Below, in pieces: positions 1-7,480 of a stretch of 64,000 nucleotides of DNA. The DNA lies in the NCBI RefSeq assembly GCF_008711155.1, contig NZ_VUYQ01000001.1, positions 744,001-808,000 on the forward strand. Direction: 5' to 3'. Under the pieces are notes generated by a model. That model searched no databases, had not been told where the DNA came from, and worked only from the letters and a program-made list of their open reading frames with translations. The stretch comes from Dechloromonas sp. CZR5. GTDB lineage: Bacteria; Pseudomonadota; Gammaproteobacteria; Burkholderiales; Rhodocyclaceae. A program made the translations under genes and the position numbers. Position 1 is the stretch's first letter. Every line of letters begins with the position of its first letter.

Positions 1-1
1 G

Positions 2-1939
2 GAAGCGCTGGCTTCCGTGCCCGGCATCACGGTCCAGAATCGCCAGAACTACGCGCAGGACCTGCAGATTTCCTCGCGCGGTTTCGGCGCCCGCTCGGCG
101 TTCGGCGTGCGCGGCATCCGCCTGGTGTCCGATGGTATCCCGGCCTCGATGCCGGACGGCCAGGGGCAGGCTGCCACCTTCAACCTGGATCGTGCCGAGC
201 GCATCGAGGTCATGCGCGGACCGATGTCGGCCATCTACGGCAACCACGCCGGCGGGGTGATTCAGATGTTCACGCCGGATGGCAAGGGGGCGCCGAGTGT
301 CGAGGGCAGTTTCGCGGCGGGCAGCTATGGCACCTGGAAGACCAATCTGAGCGCCCAGGGCGAGGTCGGCGGCCTCGGCTACGTGATCGACGCGTCGCGC
401 TTTGCCACCGACGGCTATCGCGACCGCAGCGCCGCCGAACGCGACCAGACCCTGGTCAAGCTGACCTACCGGCCGAGCCAGGACGGCAAGCTGACCTTCA
501 TCGTCAATACCTTCAGACAGGATGCCCAGGATCCGCAGGGTCTGCAGTGGTCGGAATTCAAGGCCAATCCACGCGGCCTGGCATGGGATGCGGCGCGCAA
601 CAACTATCCGGTGCTGGCCTACGATACCCGCAAGAGCATCGACCATACGCAAGGCGGCCTGACCTACGAGCATCGCTTCGGCGACCACAGCGTCCAGCTA
701 TCCACTTATGCCGGTCAGCGTTCGACGACGCAGTACCAGTCCATTCCGGTGGGAACCCAGACCTCGTCGGCCCGACAGTCCGGCGGGGTGATCGATTTCG
801 ACCGCCAGTTCGCCGGTTTGGCTGGCCGGTGGACCGGGCGTTTCGGCTTGGCCGGCGGCCGCCTGACGACAACGCTCGGGTTCGACTACGAGCAGGCGAC
901 CGACGACCGGCAGGGTTACGAGAATTTTGTCGGCAGCGGAACGCCCGCCAACTGCATCGCCAACATCTGCGGCGTCACCGGCCGCCTGCGCCGCAACGAG
1001 GAAGATCGCGTCGCGACCTTCGATCAGTATGCCCAGGCCGAGTGGCAGGGCGAGCGCTGGGTGTTCAGCGGCGGCCTGCGTCACAGCAGCATCGCCTTCC
1101 GGGTCGATGACCGCTATCGCAGCGGCGTCAATGGCGATGACGGCGGTCGTGTGAGCTACGACAAGACGACGCCGACCGTTGCGGCGATGTATCGGGTCAC
1201 CGATACGCTCAACATCTACGCCAGCGCGGCGCGCGGATTCGAGGCGCCGACCTTCAACGAAATGTTCTATTCCAGTGGTGGCGGCTCCTTCAATTTCTCG
1301 CTCAAGCCGGCGACCAGCACGCACCTCGAAGTCGGTGCCAAGGCCATGCTCGGTACCAACAGCCGCCTTGACGTGGCGCTGTTCGATATCAAGACGCAGG
1401 ATGAACTGGTCGTGCTGTCCAGCACCGGCGGCCGGACGGCCTACCAGAACGCCGGCAAGACGGAACGGCAGGGCGTGGAAGTGGCACTCGATAGCCGCTG
1501 GGGCGAGCAGGTGAGCAGCCGTCTGGCCTACACCTTCCTCGATGCGCACTATGCCGAGAACTTCTCGACGTCCACCGGCATCGTCTCGGCCGGCAGCCGG
1601 CTGCCCGGTATCGCCGCCCACAACCTGTTCGGCGAACTGGTGTGGCGGCACAAGCCGAGCGGCTTCCACGCCGCCATCGAAGGTATCGTCCGCGACAAGG
1701 TGTACGTCGAAGACAGCAACCTGCGCCAGGCGGCGCCCGGCTACGCCATCGCCAACCTGCGCATCGGCATCGACCGCAAGGTCGGTCCGCTGAGCCTGCG
1801 CAGCTTCGTCCGCCTCGACAACGCTTTCGATCGCCAGTACGTCGGTTCGGTCATCGTCGGCGACAGCAACAACCGCTTCTACGAGTCGGCACCGGGTCGC
1901 AACTGGCTGGCCGGCGTGAGCGCCCGTTACGCATTCTGA
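2..1939 (+). CDS. TonB-dependent receptor, 5' end outside window
   Basis: Outer-membrane receptor that uses TonB energy to import a ligand, most likely a metal chelate. The reading frame is open from base 2, so the N-terminal signal and TonB box lie upstream of the window. The visible part starts inside the plug domain (EALASVPGITV, then ISSRGFGARSAFGVRGIR and VMRGPMSAIYGNHAGGVIQ), which is the usual plug core. The remaining roughly 520 residues have the alternating pattern of a 22-strand barrel and end in the aromatic residue F (SARYAF), the normal outer-membrane assembly signal. A GTG at base 17 could be mistaken for a start but it is inside the plug. The plug resembles FecA/PupB-like or uncharacterised iron receptors; the substrate cannot be told from the sequence. 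A terminator follows directly. Confidence 0.9.
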   Translation, partial: EALASVPGITVQNRQNYAQDLQISSRGFGARSAFGVRGIRLVSDGIPASMPDGQGQAATFNLDRAERIEVMRGPMSAIYGNHAGGVIQMFTPDGKGAPSVEGSFAAGSYGTWKTNLSAQGEVGGLGYVIDASRFATDGYRDRSAAERDQTLVKLTYRPSQDGKLTFIVNTFRQDAQDPQGLQWSEFKANPRGLAWDAARNNYPVLAYDTRKSIDHTQGGLTYEHRFGDHSVQLSTYAGQRSTTQYQSIPVGTQTSSARQSGGVIDFDRQFAGLAGRWTGRFGLAGGRLTTTLGFDYEQATDDRQGYENFVGSGTPANCIANICGVTGRLRRNEEDRVATFDQYAQAEWQGERWVFSGGLRHSSIAFRVDDRYRSGVNGDDGGRVSYDKTTPTVAAMYRVTDTLNIYASAARGFEAPTFNEMFYSSGGGSFNFSLKPATSTHLEVGAKAMLGTNSRLDVALFDIKTQDELVVLSSTGGRTAYQNAGKTERQGVEVALDSRWGEQVSSRLAYTFLDAHYAENFSTSTGIVSAGSRLPGIAAHNLFGELVWRHKPSGFHAAIEGIVRDKVYVEDSNLRQAAPGYAIANLRIGIDRKVGPLSLRSFVRLDNAFDRQYVGSVIVGDSNNRFYESAPGRNWLAGVSARYAF

Positions 1940-1958
1940 TTGTTTCCTTTCCCGGTTC

Positions 1959-1985
1959 GCCCGGCTGCGTGCCGGGCTTTTTTTT
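1959..1985 (+). terminator. Rho-independent terminator after the TonB receptor
   Basis: GCCCGGC and GCCGGGC form a 7 bp stem with a 5-base loop, followed by a run of T residues, 20 bases after the receptor stop codon. The rest of the 324-base gap before the porin start shows no convincing gene. Confidence 0.85.
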
Positions 1986-2263
1986 GCCTTTTTTCGTTGT
2001 TCCGTTTTGAGTCAGCGGCGGAGCAGGTGTCCAGAAAATGAGCGTCGGCGAAACAGTTCGCACGCCTCCCGCCGATTGTCATTTGCAGCGAAAGTTCAAG
2101 GCCCGGTGAGGGTTTCGGGTGTTTTTGGGTGATTTCCGCGATGCCTGGCACAGGCTTCGCAAACAGATGGGCTCCATGCCATCGGATCGGATGGCAGCGG
2201 GGGAAACAGCCCGGAGCGCGTCTTCGGGCGGCACATATCAACGAAAACATCTGGAGACTTTTC

Positions 2264-3511
2264 ATGAAGAAAATCCCGTCCGTTCGTCCTTTGGTTCTCG
2301 CTCTGCTGGCCTGCGGCAGTACCGGCAGCCACGCCGTCAGCTTCACCCAGAACGATGTCACCATCGACATCAACGGTACCGTCAACGGCTTCTATGTCGT
2401 TCGCGATGCCAAGACTACCGACCGCATCACCGGCCAATCGACCACGACGACCAATAGCGAACTGACCAACGGCCTGCTGCCGGGCTGGATCAACTTTGTC
2501 GCCACCACCCAGGCCAAGGGCCAGGATATCAAGGCGCACATCAGCTTCGCGCCGGGCATCAACAACAACTCGCAAACGGTTGGCTTGCCGATCGGCAATA
2601 ACGCCGACGGCGCCGGTACGACCAACCCCTACAGCCAGATCGACACCCGCAACGTCTATTTCCAGTTCGGCAACAGCAGCTGGGGCACCCTGAAATTCGG
2701 CCGCGACATCGGCCTGTTCGGCCAGAACATCATCCTCTCCGACATGACGCTGCTCGGCGTCGGTGGTACCAGCAACGCCGGCATTCCGTACAACACCACC
2801 TTCGGCATGATCGGCCACGGCTACATGTACACCGGATTCCAGCCGCAGATCACCTATTCGACCCCGAACATGGGCGGCCTGCAGGCGTCGGCCGGTATCT
2901 TCCAGCCGAGCAAGTTTGCCGGCGACGAAACCAAGACGCCAGGCTTCCAGGCCAAGATCGACTACGACTGGAAGGGCGCCATGCCGGGCAAGGTGTGGGG
3001 CGGCCTGGTGACGCAATCGACCAGTTGCTCGGTGAATCCGTGCACCACCAAGTCGTTTACCGGCACCGGTTATGAAATCGGCGCCAAGGCAGGCATCGGC
3101 AATTTCGAAGCCGTTGCCTATGCCTTCAAGGGAACCGGCCTCGGCTTGTCCACCGTCGGTGCCCAGTTCTTCGGCGGCAGCGACGGCAATGGCAACAAGA
3201 CCGATTCGACCGGTTATTTCCTGCAGGGTACCTACAAGTTCGGCGATACCAAGTTCGGTATCAACTACGGCCAGAACAAGGACAAGGACGGCTACACGCT
3301 GACCAGCAGCCGCACCATCAACAGCGTGCTGCGTGCAACGCCGGACAACCAGATCAAGAACCGCGCCGTGACCGTTGGCGTCTATCACTCGCTCAACAAA
3401 TACATCACCCTGGTGGGCGAATACAACGACGAGCGCATCACCAACGTTCTCGACACCAACTTCGATAACAAGAACCGTACCTTCTCGGTCGGTGGCCTGA
3501 TCTTCTTCTGA
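2264..3511 (+). CDS. Gram-negative porin (OmpC/Omp32 type)
   Basis: General diffusion porin of the outer membrane, 415 residues. It starts MKKIPSVRPLVLALLACGSTGSHA, a signal peptide ending around residue 23, followed by short alternating beta strands (VTIDINGTVNGFYV; NVYFQFGNSSWGTLKFGRDIGLF) typical of 16-stranded trimeric porins, and ends in FSVGGLIFF with the terminal aromatic residue. The PEF-like constriction loop is replaced by a stretch rich in G and N. A GGAGA ribosome site lies 7 bases before the chosen ATG; an open frame continues upstream but has no signal peptide. Pore selectivity cannot be judged. It is monocistronic or shares the next terminator. Confidence 0.88.
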   Translation: MKKIPSVRPLVLALLACGSTGSHAVSFTQNDVTIDINGTVNGFYVVRDAKTTDRITGQSTTTTNSELTNGLLPGWINFVATTQAKGQDIKAHISFAPGINNNSQTVGLPIGNNADGAGTTNPYSQIDTRNVYFQFGNSSWGTLKFGRDIGLFGQNIILSDMTLLGVGGTSNAGIPYNTTFGMIGHGYMYTGFQPQITYSTPNMGGLQASAGIFQPSKFAGDETKTPGFQAKIDYDWKGAMPGKVWGGLVTQSTSCSVNPCTTKSFTGTGYEIGAKAGIGNFEAVAYAFKGTGLGLSTVGAQFFGGSDGNGNKTDSTGYFLQGTYKFGDTKFGINYGQNKDKDGYTLTSSRTINSVLRATPDNQIKNRAVTVGVYHSLNKYITLVGEYNDERITNVLDTNFDNKNRTFSVGGLIFF

Positions 3512-3546
3512 TTGTCGTTCCCGAAAGTCCAAGCTTCTTGCGTCAG

Positions 3547-4059
3547 ATGTTTTCCTCGCATCTGTTCAGGGCACCCCTTGGGGTGCCCTTTTTTCTCGTG
3601 GCGTTCGCCGTCGCGCTGGCGGTGTTTCCCGGCTCGGCGACGGCGGCGGAAGGCATTGCCGTGACCGAGATCGATGGAAGCGACTTCCAGTCCGCGCACG
3701 ACGCGCTGGTCGAAGCAATCGAGGCGGAGGGCATGGTGGTTGGTGCCGTCCTTCCTTTCGGGGAGATGCTGGAACGTACCGGGAAGCCGGCGCGGGAACA
3801 CGACGCAGGGCCATACCGCCGTGCCGAGCTGGTCCAGTTCTGCAGCGCCGCGCTGGCGCATAAGATGGTTCGTGAAGATGCCGCGCAGATCGCCTTCTGC
3901 CCGCTGTCCATCGCGATCTACGTGCCGGCAGCCAATCCGTCAGGTGTCGTCATGGCCTATCGCAAGCCGGGGAGCGAGTCGCCAGCCCGGGCGCAGGCCG
4001 GCGATCTCTTGGAGCGTCTGGTGACCCGCGCGGCGCGGCTGGCCAGACTGCGCTGGTGA
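3547..4059 (+). CDS. DUF302-like periplasmic protein
   Basis: About 170-residue exported protein of unknown function. The N-terminus has a hydrophobic signal segment (VPFFLVAFAVALAVFPGSATAA), then a domain with the pattern seen in DUF302 proteins: DALVEAIEAEGMVVGAVLPFGEMLERTG, CSAALAHKMVREDAAQIAFCPLSIAIYVP and a conserved-looking MAYRKPGSE. Two cysteines (in FCSAA and AFCPL) could form a disulfide in the periplasm. The start is uncertain: ATG at 3547, GTG at 3583 or GTG at 3598 all keep a signal sequence, and none has a clear ribosome site. With the first of these the porin terminator hairpin is inside the gene. A second DUF302 gene lies at 48.3-48.6 kb. Confidence 0.6.
   Translation: MFSSHLFRAPLGVPFFLVAFAVALAVFPGSATAAEGIAVTEIDGSDFQSAHDALVEAIEAEGMVVGAVLPFGEMLERTGKPAREHDAGPYRRAELVQFCSAALAHKMVREDAAQIAFCPLSIAIYVPAANPSGVVMAYRKPGSESPARAQAGDLLERLVTRAARLARLRW
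3569..3594 (+). terminator. Rho-independent terminator downstream of porin
   Basis: GGGCACCCC TT GGGGTGCCC is a perfect 9 bp stem with a 2-base loop followed by six T, 58 bases after the porin stop codon. It lies inside the probable signal-peptide codons of the following DUF302-like gene, which is unusual. Confidence 0.85.
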
Positions 4060-4072
4060 TCCGGGGCGCCGG

Positions 4073-4816
4073 TCAGCGCTGGTGATTCATCAAGGCCTTG
4101 AGGCCGCTGACGTTCAGTATCCGGATGTGCTTCTGCTGGACCGCGATGTGGCCTTCTTCCTGGAATTTGGAGAAGGCGCGGGAAACCGTTTCCAGTTTCA
4201 GGCCGAGATAGGAGCCGATTTCCTCGCGCGTCATGCGCAGATAGAACTCGGCATGCGAAAAGCCGCGGGAAGTGAAGCGCTGCGACAGATTGAGCAGGAA
4301 GGCGGCCAGCCGTTCCTCGGCGCGCATGGTGCCGAGGAGCATCATCACGCCATGGTCGCGGACGATTTCGCGGCTCATGACCTTGTGGAAGTGATGCTGC
4401 AGCGTGTGAATTTCCCGCGACAGGACTTCCAGGCGCGAGAAGGGGATGGCGCAGACTTCACTGTCTTCGAGCGCAATGGCGTTGCAGGTGTGATGTTCGG
4501 TGCTGATGCCGTCGAGGCCGAGCAGCTCGCCGGCCATCTGGAAACCGGTTACCTGGTCGCGGCCGTCCTCAAGCAGCACGTCGGTCTTGAAGAAGCCGCT
4601 GCGGATGGCATAAATGGAATCGAAACCCTCGCCGGCACGGTAGAGATGGTCGCCTCGTTTGATGCGGCGGCGGGTCGATACCAGGTCGTCCAGCCGCTCC
4701 AGTTCCTCAAGACTCAGCCCAAGCGGAAGGCATAATTCGCGCAGGTTGCAGTTCGAGCAGGCGGTCTTGATGACGGATAGTGAAACTTCCTGATTCAGCG
4801 GGTGTGTTGGGGGCAT
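4073..4816 (-). CDS. fnr: FNR-type oxygen-sensing transcription regulator
   Basis: Cytoplasmic Crp/Fnr-family regulator that switches genes on under low oxygen by binding a [4Fe-4S] cluster. With the ATG at 4816 the protein has 247 residues (E. coli FNR has 250) and cysteines 20, 23 and 29 (ACSNCNLRELC) plus the cysteine in EHHTCNAIA supply the four cluster ligands. The sensor fold (IYAIRSGFFKTD, MAGELLGLDGIS), dimer helix and C-terminal HTH follow; the recognition helix reads LETVSRAF with the E, S, R triad that reads TTGAT half-sites. It is divergent from hemN, with an FNR site between them, so it probably controls hemN and itself. A TTG two codons further upstream is possible but less likely. 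Confidence 0.93.
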   Translation of the reverse strand: MPPTHPLNQEVSLSVIKTACSNCNLRELCLPLGLSLEELERLDDLVSTRRRIKRGDHLYRAGEGFDSIYAIRSGFFKTDVLLEDGRDQVTGFQMAGELLGLDGISTEHHTCNAIALEDSEVCAIPFSRLEVLSREIHTLQHHFHKVMSREIVRDHGVMMLLGTMRAEERLAAFLLNLSQRFTSRGFSHAEFYLRMTREEIGSYLGLKLETVSRAFSKFQEEGHIAVQQKHIRILNVSGLKALMNHQR

Positions 4817-4833
4817 TGGCAACCTGCGTTGGC

Positions 4834-4882
4834 TTGATCCATGTCAACCACAGAATGATGCCTGCCGAACATAATCCGGGCA
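4834..4882 (+). promoter_or_regulatory. FNR site and class II promoter of hemN
   Basis: TTGATCCATGTCAA (4834-4847) matches the FNR consensus TTGAT-N4-ATCAA with one changed base. A -10 hexamer CATAAT lies at 4870-4875, placing the likely transcript start near 4882 and the centre of the FNR site at about -41.5, exactly the class II activation position. The site is 18 bases upstream of the fnr start on the other strand, so it could also give autoregulation. Confidence 0.75.
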
Positions 4883-4901
4883 ACATTTCGTGGTTTGTAT
4901 A

Positions 4902-6305
4902 ATGAATTTCACAACTGAAAATCTCGTCTTCGATCCGCAGATCATTCGCCGTTTTGACGTCAACGGCCCTCGCTACACATCCTATCCGACTGCTGATCGT
5001 TTCGTCGAAGCATTCGATGCGGAGGCTGCCAAGCTGTGGCTGGGCAAGCGCAACATCGGCGGAATCAGCAGGCCGCTCTCATTATACTTCCACATCCCTT
5101 TCTGTAACACTATTTGCTATTACTGTGCCTGCAACAAGATCATCACCAAGGATCACGGGCGCAGCGCCAAGTACCTGAAGTACCTGGCCAGGGAGCTGGA
5201 TATGCAGGCGGCTGCGCTGGAAGGGCGCGATGGCGAGCATGAGGTGATCCAGTTGCATTGGGGCGGCGGCACGCCCACATTCCTGTCACATTCTGAAATG
5301 CGGCAGCTGATGGGTGAGACCCGCAAGCATTTCAAGCTGCTCGACGGCGGCGAGTATTCCATCGAAGTCGACCCGCGCAAGGTCGATTACGAGACCGTTG
5401 CGTTGCTCGGCGAACTCGGCTTCAACCGCATGAGCGTCGGTGTCCAGGATTTCGACGAAAAGGTGCAGGTCGCCGTCAATCGCGTGCAAAGCGAGGAAGA
5501 AACCGCGCTGGTCATCAACGCGGCGCGCGCCAACGGGTTCAAGTCGGTATCCATCGACCTGATCTACGGCTTGCCGCACCAGACGGTGATGGGTTTCAAC
5601 CGTACCCTCGAACGTGTGCTGGCCATGGACCCGGATCGCCTGTCGATCTACAACTATGCACATATGCCGAGCCTGTTCAAGCCGCAGCGCCGGATCAACG
5701 AAACCGACCTGCCGTCGGCCGATACCAAGATGCAGATTCTGGCCCTGGCGATCAAGAAGCTGACCGAGGCCGGTTACGTCTATATCGGCATGGATCATTT
5801 TGCCAAGCCGGACGATGAACTGGCCGTCGCCCAGCGCCAGGGGCGCCTGCACCGCAACTTCCAGGGCTATTCGACCTATGCCGACTGCGACATGCTGTCC
5901 TTCGGCATCTCGTCGATCAGCAAGGTCGGGCCGAGCTACTACCAGAACGTCAAGACCGCCGACGAGTACTACGACCGCATCGACGCCAATGTCCTGCCGG
6001 TGTTCCGCGGCATCGAGCTGACGGCCGACGACATCCTGCGCCGTTCGATCATCCAGGCGCTGATGTGTCATTTCGAGCTATCCATCGAAAGCATCGAAAG
6101 CGCCCACCTGATCGACTTCCGCAAGTATTTCGCGGCCGAGCTGGAGGACATGAAGGAAATGGAGCGTGCCGGCCTGCTCAAGGTCGAGCGTGAATGGATT
6201 TCCGTATTGCCGCCGGGGCGCATGCTGGTTCGCGTGATTTCCATGGTATTCGACCGTTACCTGCGTGAAGGGCGGCAGCGGGCGAACTACTCGAAGGTGA
6301 TCTGA
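4902..6305 (+). CDS. hemN: Oxygen-independent coproporphyrinogen III oxidase
   Basis: Radical SAM enzyme that decarboxylates coproporphyrinogen III to protoporphyrinogen IX in haem synthesis when oxygen is absent. The 467-residue protein carries the radical SAM cluster motif CNTICYYC followed by A-C, giving the HemN-specific CxxxCxxCxC, after the family hallmark GPRYTSYPTA. Further HemN features are HWGGGTPTFLS, the SIEVDPR strand, FNRMSVGVQDF, SIDLIYGLPHQ and a C-terminal substrate domain (QRQGRLHRNFQGYSTY). The ATG at 4902 aligns with the E. coli start (21 residues before GPRY versus 23); no strong ribosome site precedes it. Divergent from fnr and preceded by an FNR-type promoter, so anaerobic induction is expected. 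Confidence 0.97.
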   Translation: MNFTTENLVFDPQIIRRFDVNGPRYTSYPTADRFVEAFDAEAAKLWLGKRNIGGISRPLSLYFHIPFCNTICYYCACNKIITKDHGRSAKYLKYLARELDMQAAALEGRDGEHEVIQLHWGGGTPTFLSHSEMRQLMGETRKHFKLLDGGEYSIEVDPRKVDYETVALLGELGFNRMSVGVQDFDEKVQVAVNRVQSEEETALVINAARANGFKSVSIDLIYGLPHQTVMGFNRTLERVLAMDPDRLSIYNYAHMPSLFKPQRRINETDLPSADTKMQILALAIKKLTEAGYVYIGMDHFAKPDDELAVAQRQGRLHRNFQGYSTYADCDMLSFGISSISKVGPSYYQNVKTADEYYDRIDANVLPVFRGIELTADDILRRSIIQALMCHFELSIESIESAHLIDFRKYFAAELEDMKEMERAGLLKVEREWISVLPPGRMLVRVISMVFDRYLREGRQRANYSKVI

Positions 6306-6322
6306 TCGCCTGACACGAGACG

Positions 6323-6351
6323 AACGGGCAGGTTAAACTGCCCGTTTTGCT
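6323..6351 (+). terminator. Rho-independent terminator after hemN
   Basis: AACGGGCAG and CTGCCCGTT form a 9 bp stem with a GTTAAA loop, then a T-rich tail, 17 bases after the hemN stop. Confidence 0.8.
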
Positions 6352-6369
6352 TTTTAGTCCCGCCGTCCG

Positions 6370-7041
6370 ATGCCTGATACCGGTTTTCTCGCCCTGTTCC
6401 TTGTCGGCCTGCTCGGCGGCACGCACTGCGTCGGCATGTGCGGCGGCATCGTCGGCGCCATGTCGATGGGCGGCAAGGCCGGGTGGGGAATGCATTTGGC
6501 CTACAATGGCGGGCGCATTCTCTCCTACGCTGCTGCTGGCGCCATCGCCGGAGCACTCGGCGCGGCCAGCATGGGGCTCGAAGGCCAGGTGCCGGCCCGC
6601 ATGGTGCTCTACTTCATCGCCAACCTGATGCTGGTCGCGCTCGGGCTCTATCTGCTCGGCATCTCCGGCGCGCTGGCCTTCACCGAACGAGCCGGCCAGG
6701 GGCTGTGGCGTCGCCTGCAGCCGCTGACCCGGCGTTTCCTGCCGGTACGGAGCATCGCCCAGGCTTTTCCGCTCGGCCTGCTGTGGGGCTGGCTGCCTTG
6801 CGGCCTGGTCTATAGCGCCTTGGCCACGGCACTGGCTGCCGGGTCGGCCGGTCGCGGCGCGGCCGCGATGCTGGCTTTCGGGCTGGGTACTCTGCCCAAT
6901 CTGCTGCTCGCCGGTCTGCTGCTGGCGCGGCTGAACGAATTCGTCAGGCGGCCGGTCGTGCGTACCATCTCCGGGCTGTTGGTGCTAGGCTTCGGGCTAT
7001 ACGGATTCTTCGGCCTGATGCGCTTGTCGGGCTGGATTTAA
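6370..7041 (+). CDS. SafE/TauE-like (COG2836) membrane protein
   Basis: Inner-membrane protein of 223 residues with about six hydrophobic segments. The first segment is followed by GGTHCVGMCGGIVGAMSMGG, the conserved Cys/Met/His-containing motif of the COG2836 sulfite exporter TauE/SafE-like family, and the second half repeats the theme with AFPLGLLWGWLPCGLVYSAL. Members commonly sit beside cytochrome cbb3 oxidase assembly genes (ccoGHIS) and Cu+ ATPases and are suspected to handle metal or thiol chemistry; the name sulfite exporter is by homology only. Here it lies between hemN and usp-copA, consistent with a role in copper delivery or respiratory complex assembly. This is inference from context. 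Confidence 0.8.
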   Translation: MPDTGFLALFLVGLLGGTHCVGMCGGIVGAMSMGGKAGWGMHLAYNGGRILSYAAAGAIAGALGAASMGLEGQVPARMVLYFIANLMLVALGLYLLGISGALAFTERAGQGLWRRLQPLTRRFLPVRSIAQAFPLGLLWGWLPCGLVYSALATALAAGSAGRGAAAMLAFGLGTLPNLLLAGLLLARLNEFVRRPVVRTISGLLVLGFGLYGFFGLMRLSGWI

Positions 7042-7054
7042 TATAGGTTTCGTC

Positions 7055-7480
7055 ATGAAAATCTTGTTGCCGGCGGATGGTTCGCCATGTTCGCTACGCG
7101 CCGTTGACCAGTTGATCGCGACCATCGACTGCTTGCGCGAAGTCCCGGAAATTCACCTGCTGCACGTTCATTTGCCCATCCCCATTGGCCGCGTTCAGGC
7201 GCATGTCGGCAAGGACACGCTGCATGCCTATTATCTGGAAGAGGGGCAGGCGCAGTTGCTGGCCGCGCAGCAGAAGCTCGACGCCGCCGGACGTTTTCAT
7301 ACCACGCATATCCATATCGGTCAGCCGCCCGAGGTCATCTGCAAGATGGCCGGCGAACTTGGTTGTGACCTGATCGTGATGGGTACCCATGGGCGCAATC
7401 CGCTTGCCGGGCTGGTCATGGGGTCGGTGGCGACGCGCGTGCTGCACCTGGCGCCTTGCCCCGTGCTGCTGGTCAAATGA
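7055..7480 (+). CDS. Universal stress protein UspA family
   Basis: Cytoplasmic single-domain Usp of 141 residues. It has the ATP-binding pattern of the family: an N-terminal [13 protein letters not shown] strand-loop with the key Asp, and the C-terminal [32 protein letters not shown], which matches G-2x-G-9x-G(S/T). Such ATP-binding Usps respond to energy or redox stress. The stop codon overlaps the start of the copper ATPase gene (ATGA), so the two are translationally coupled, suggesting a shared role in stress or anaerobic metal homeostasis. Confidence 0.9.
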   Translation: MKILLPADGSPCSLRAVDQLIATIDCLREVPEIHLLHVHLPIPIGRVQAHVGKDTLHAYYLEEGQAQLLAAQQKLDAAGRFHTTHIHIGQPPEVICKMAGELGCDLIVMGTHGRNPLAGLVMGSVATRVLHLAPCPVLLVK

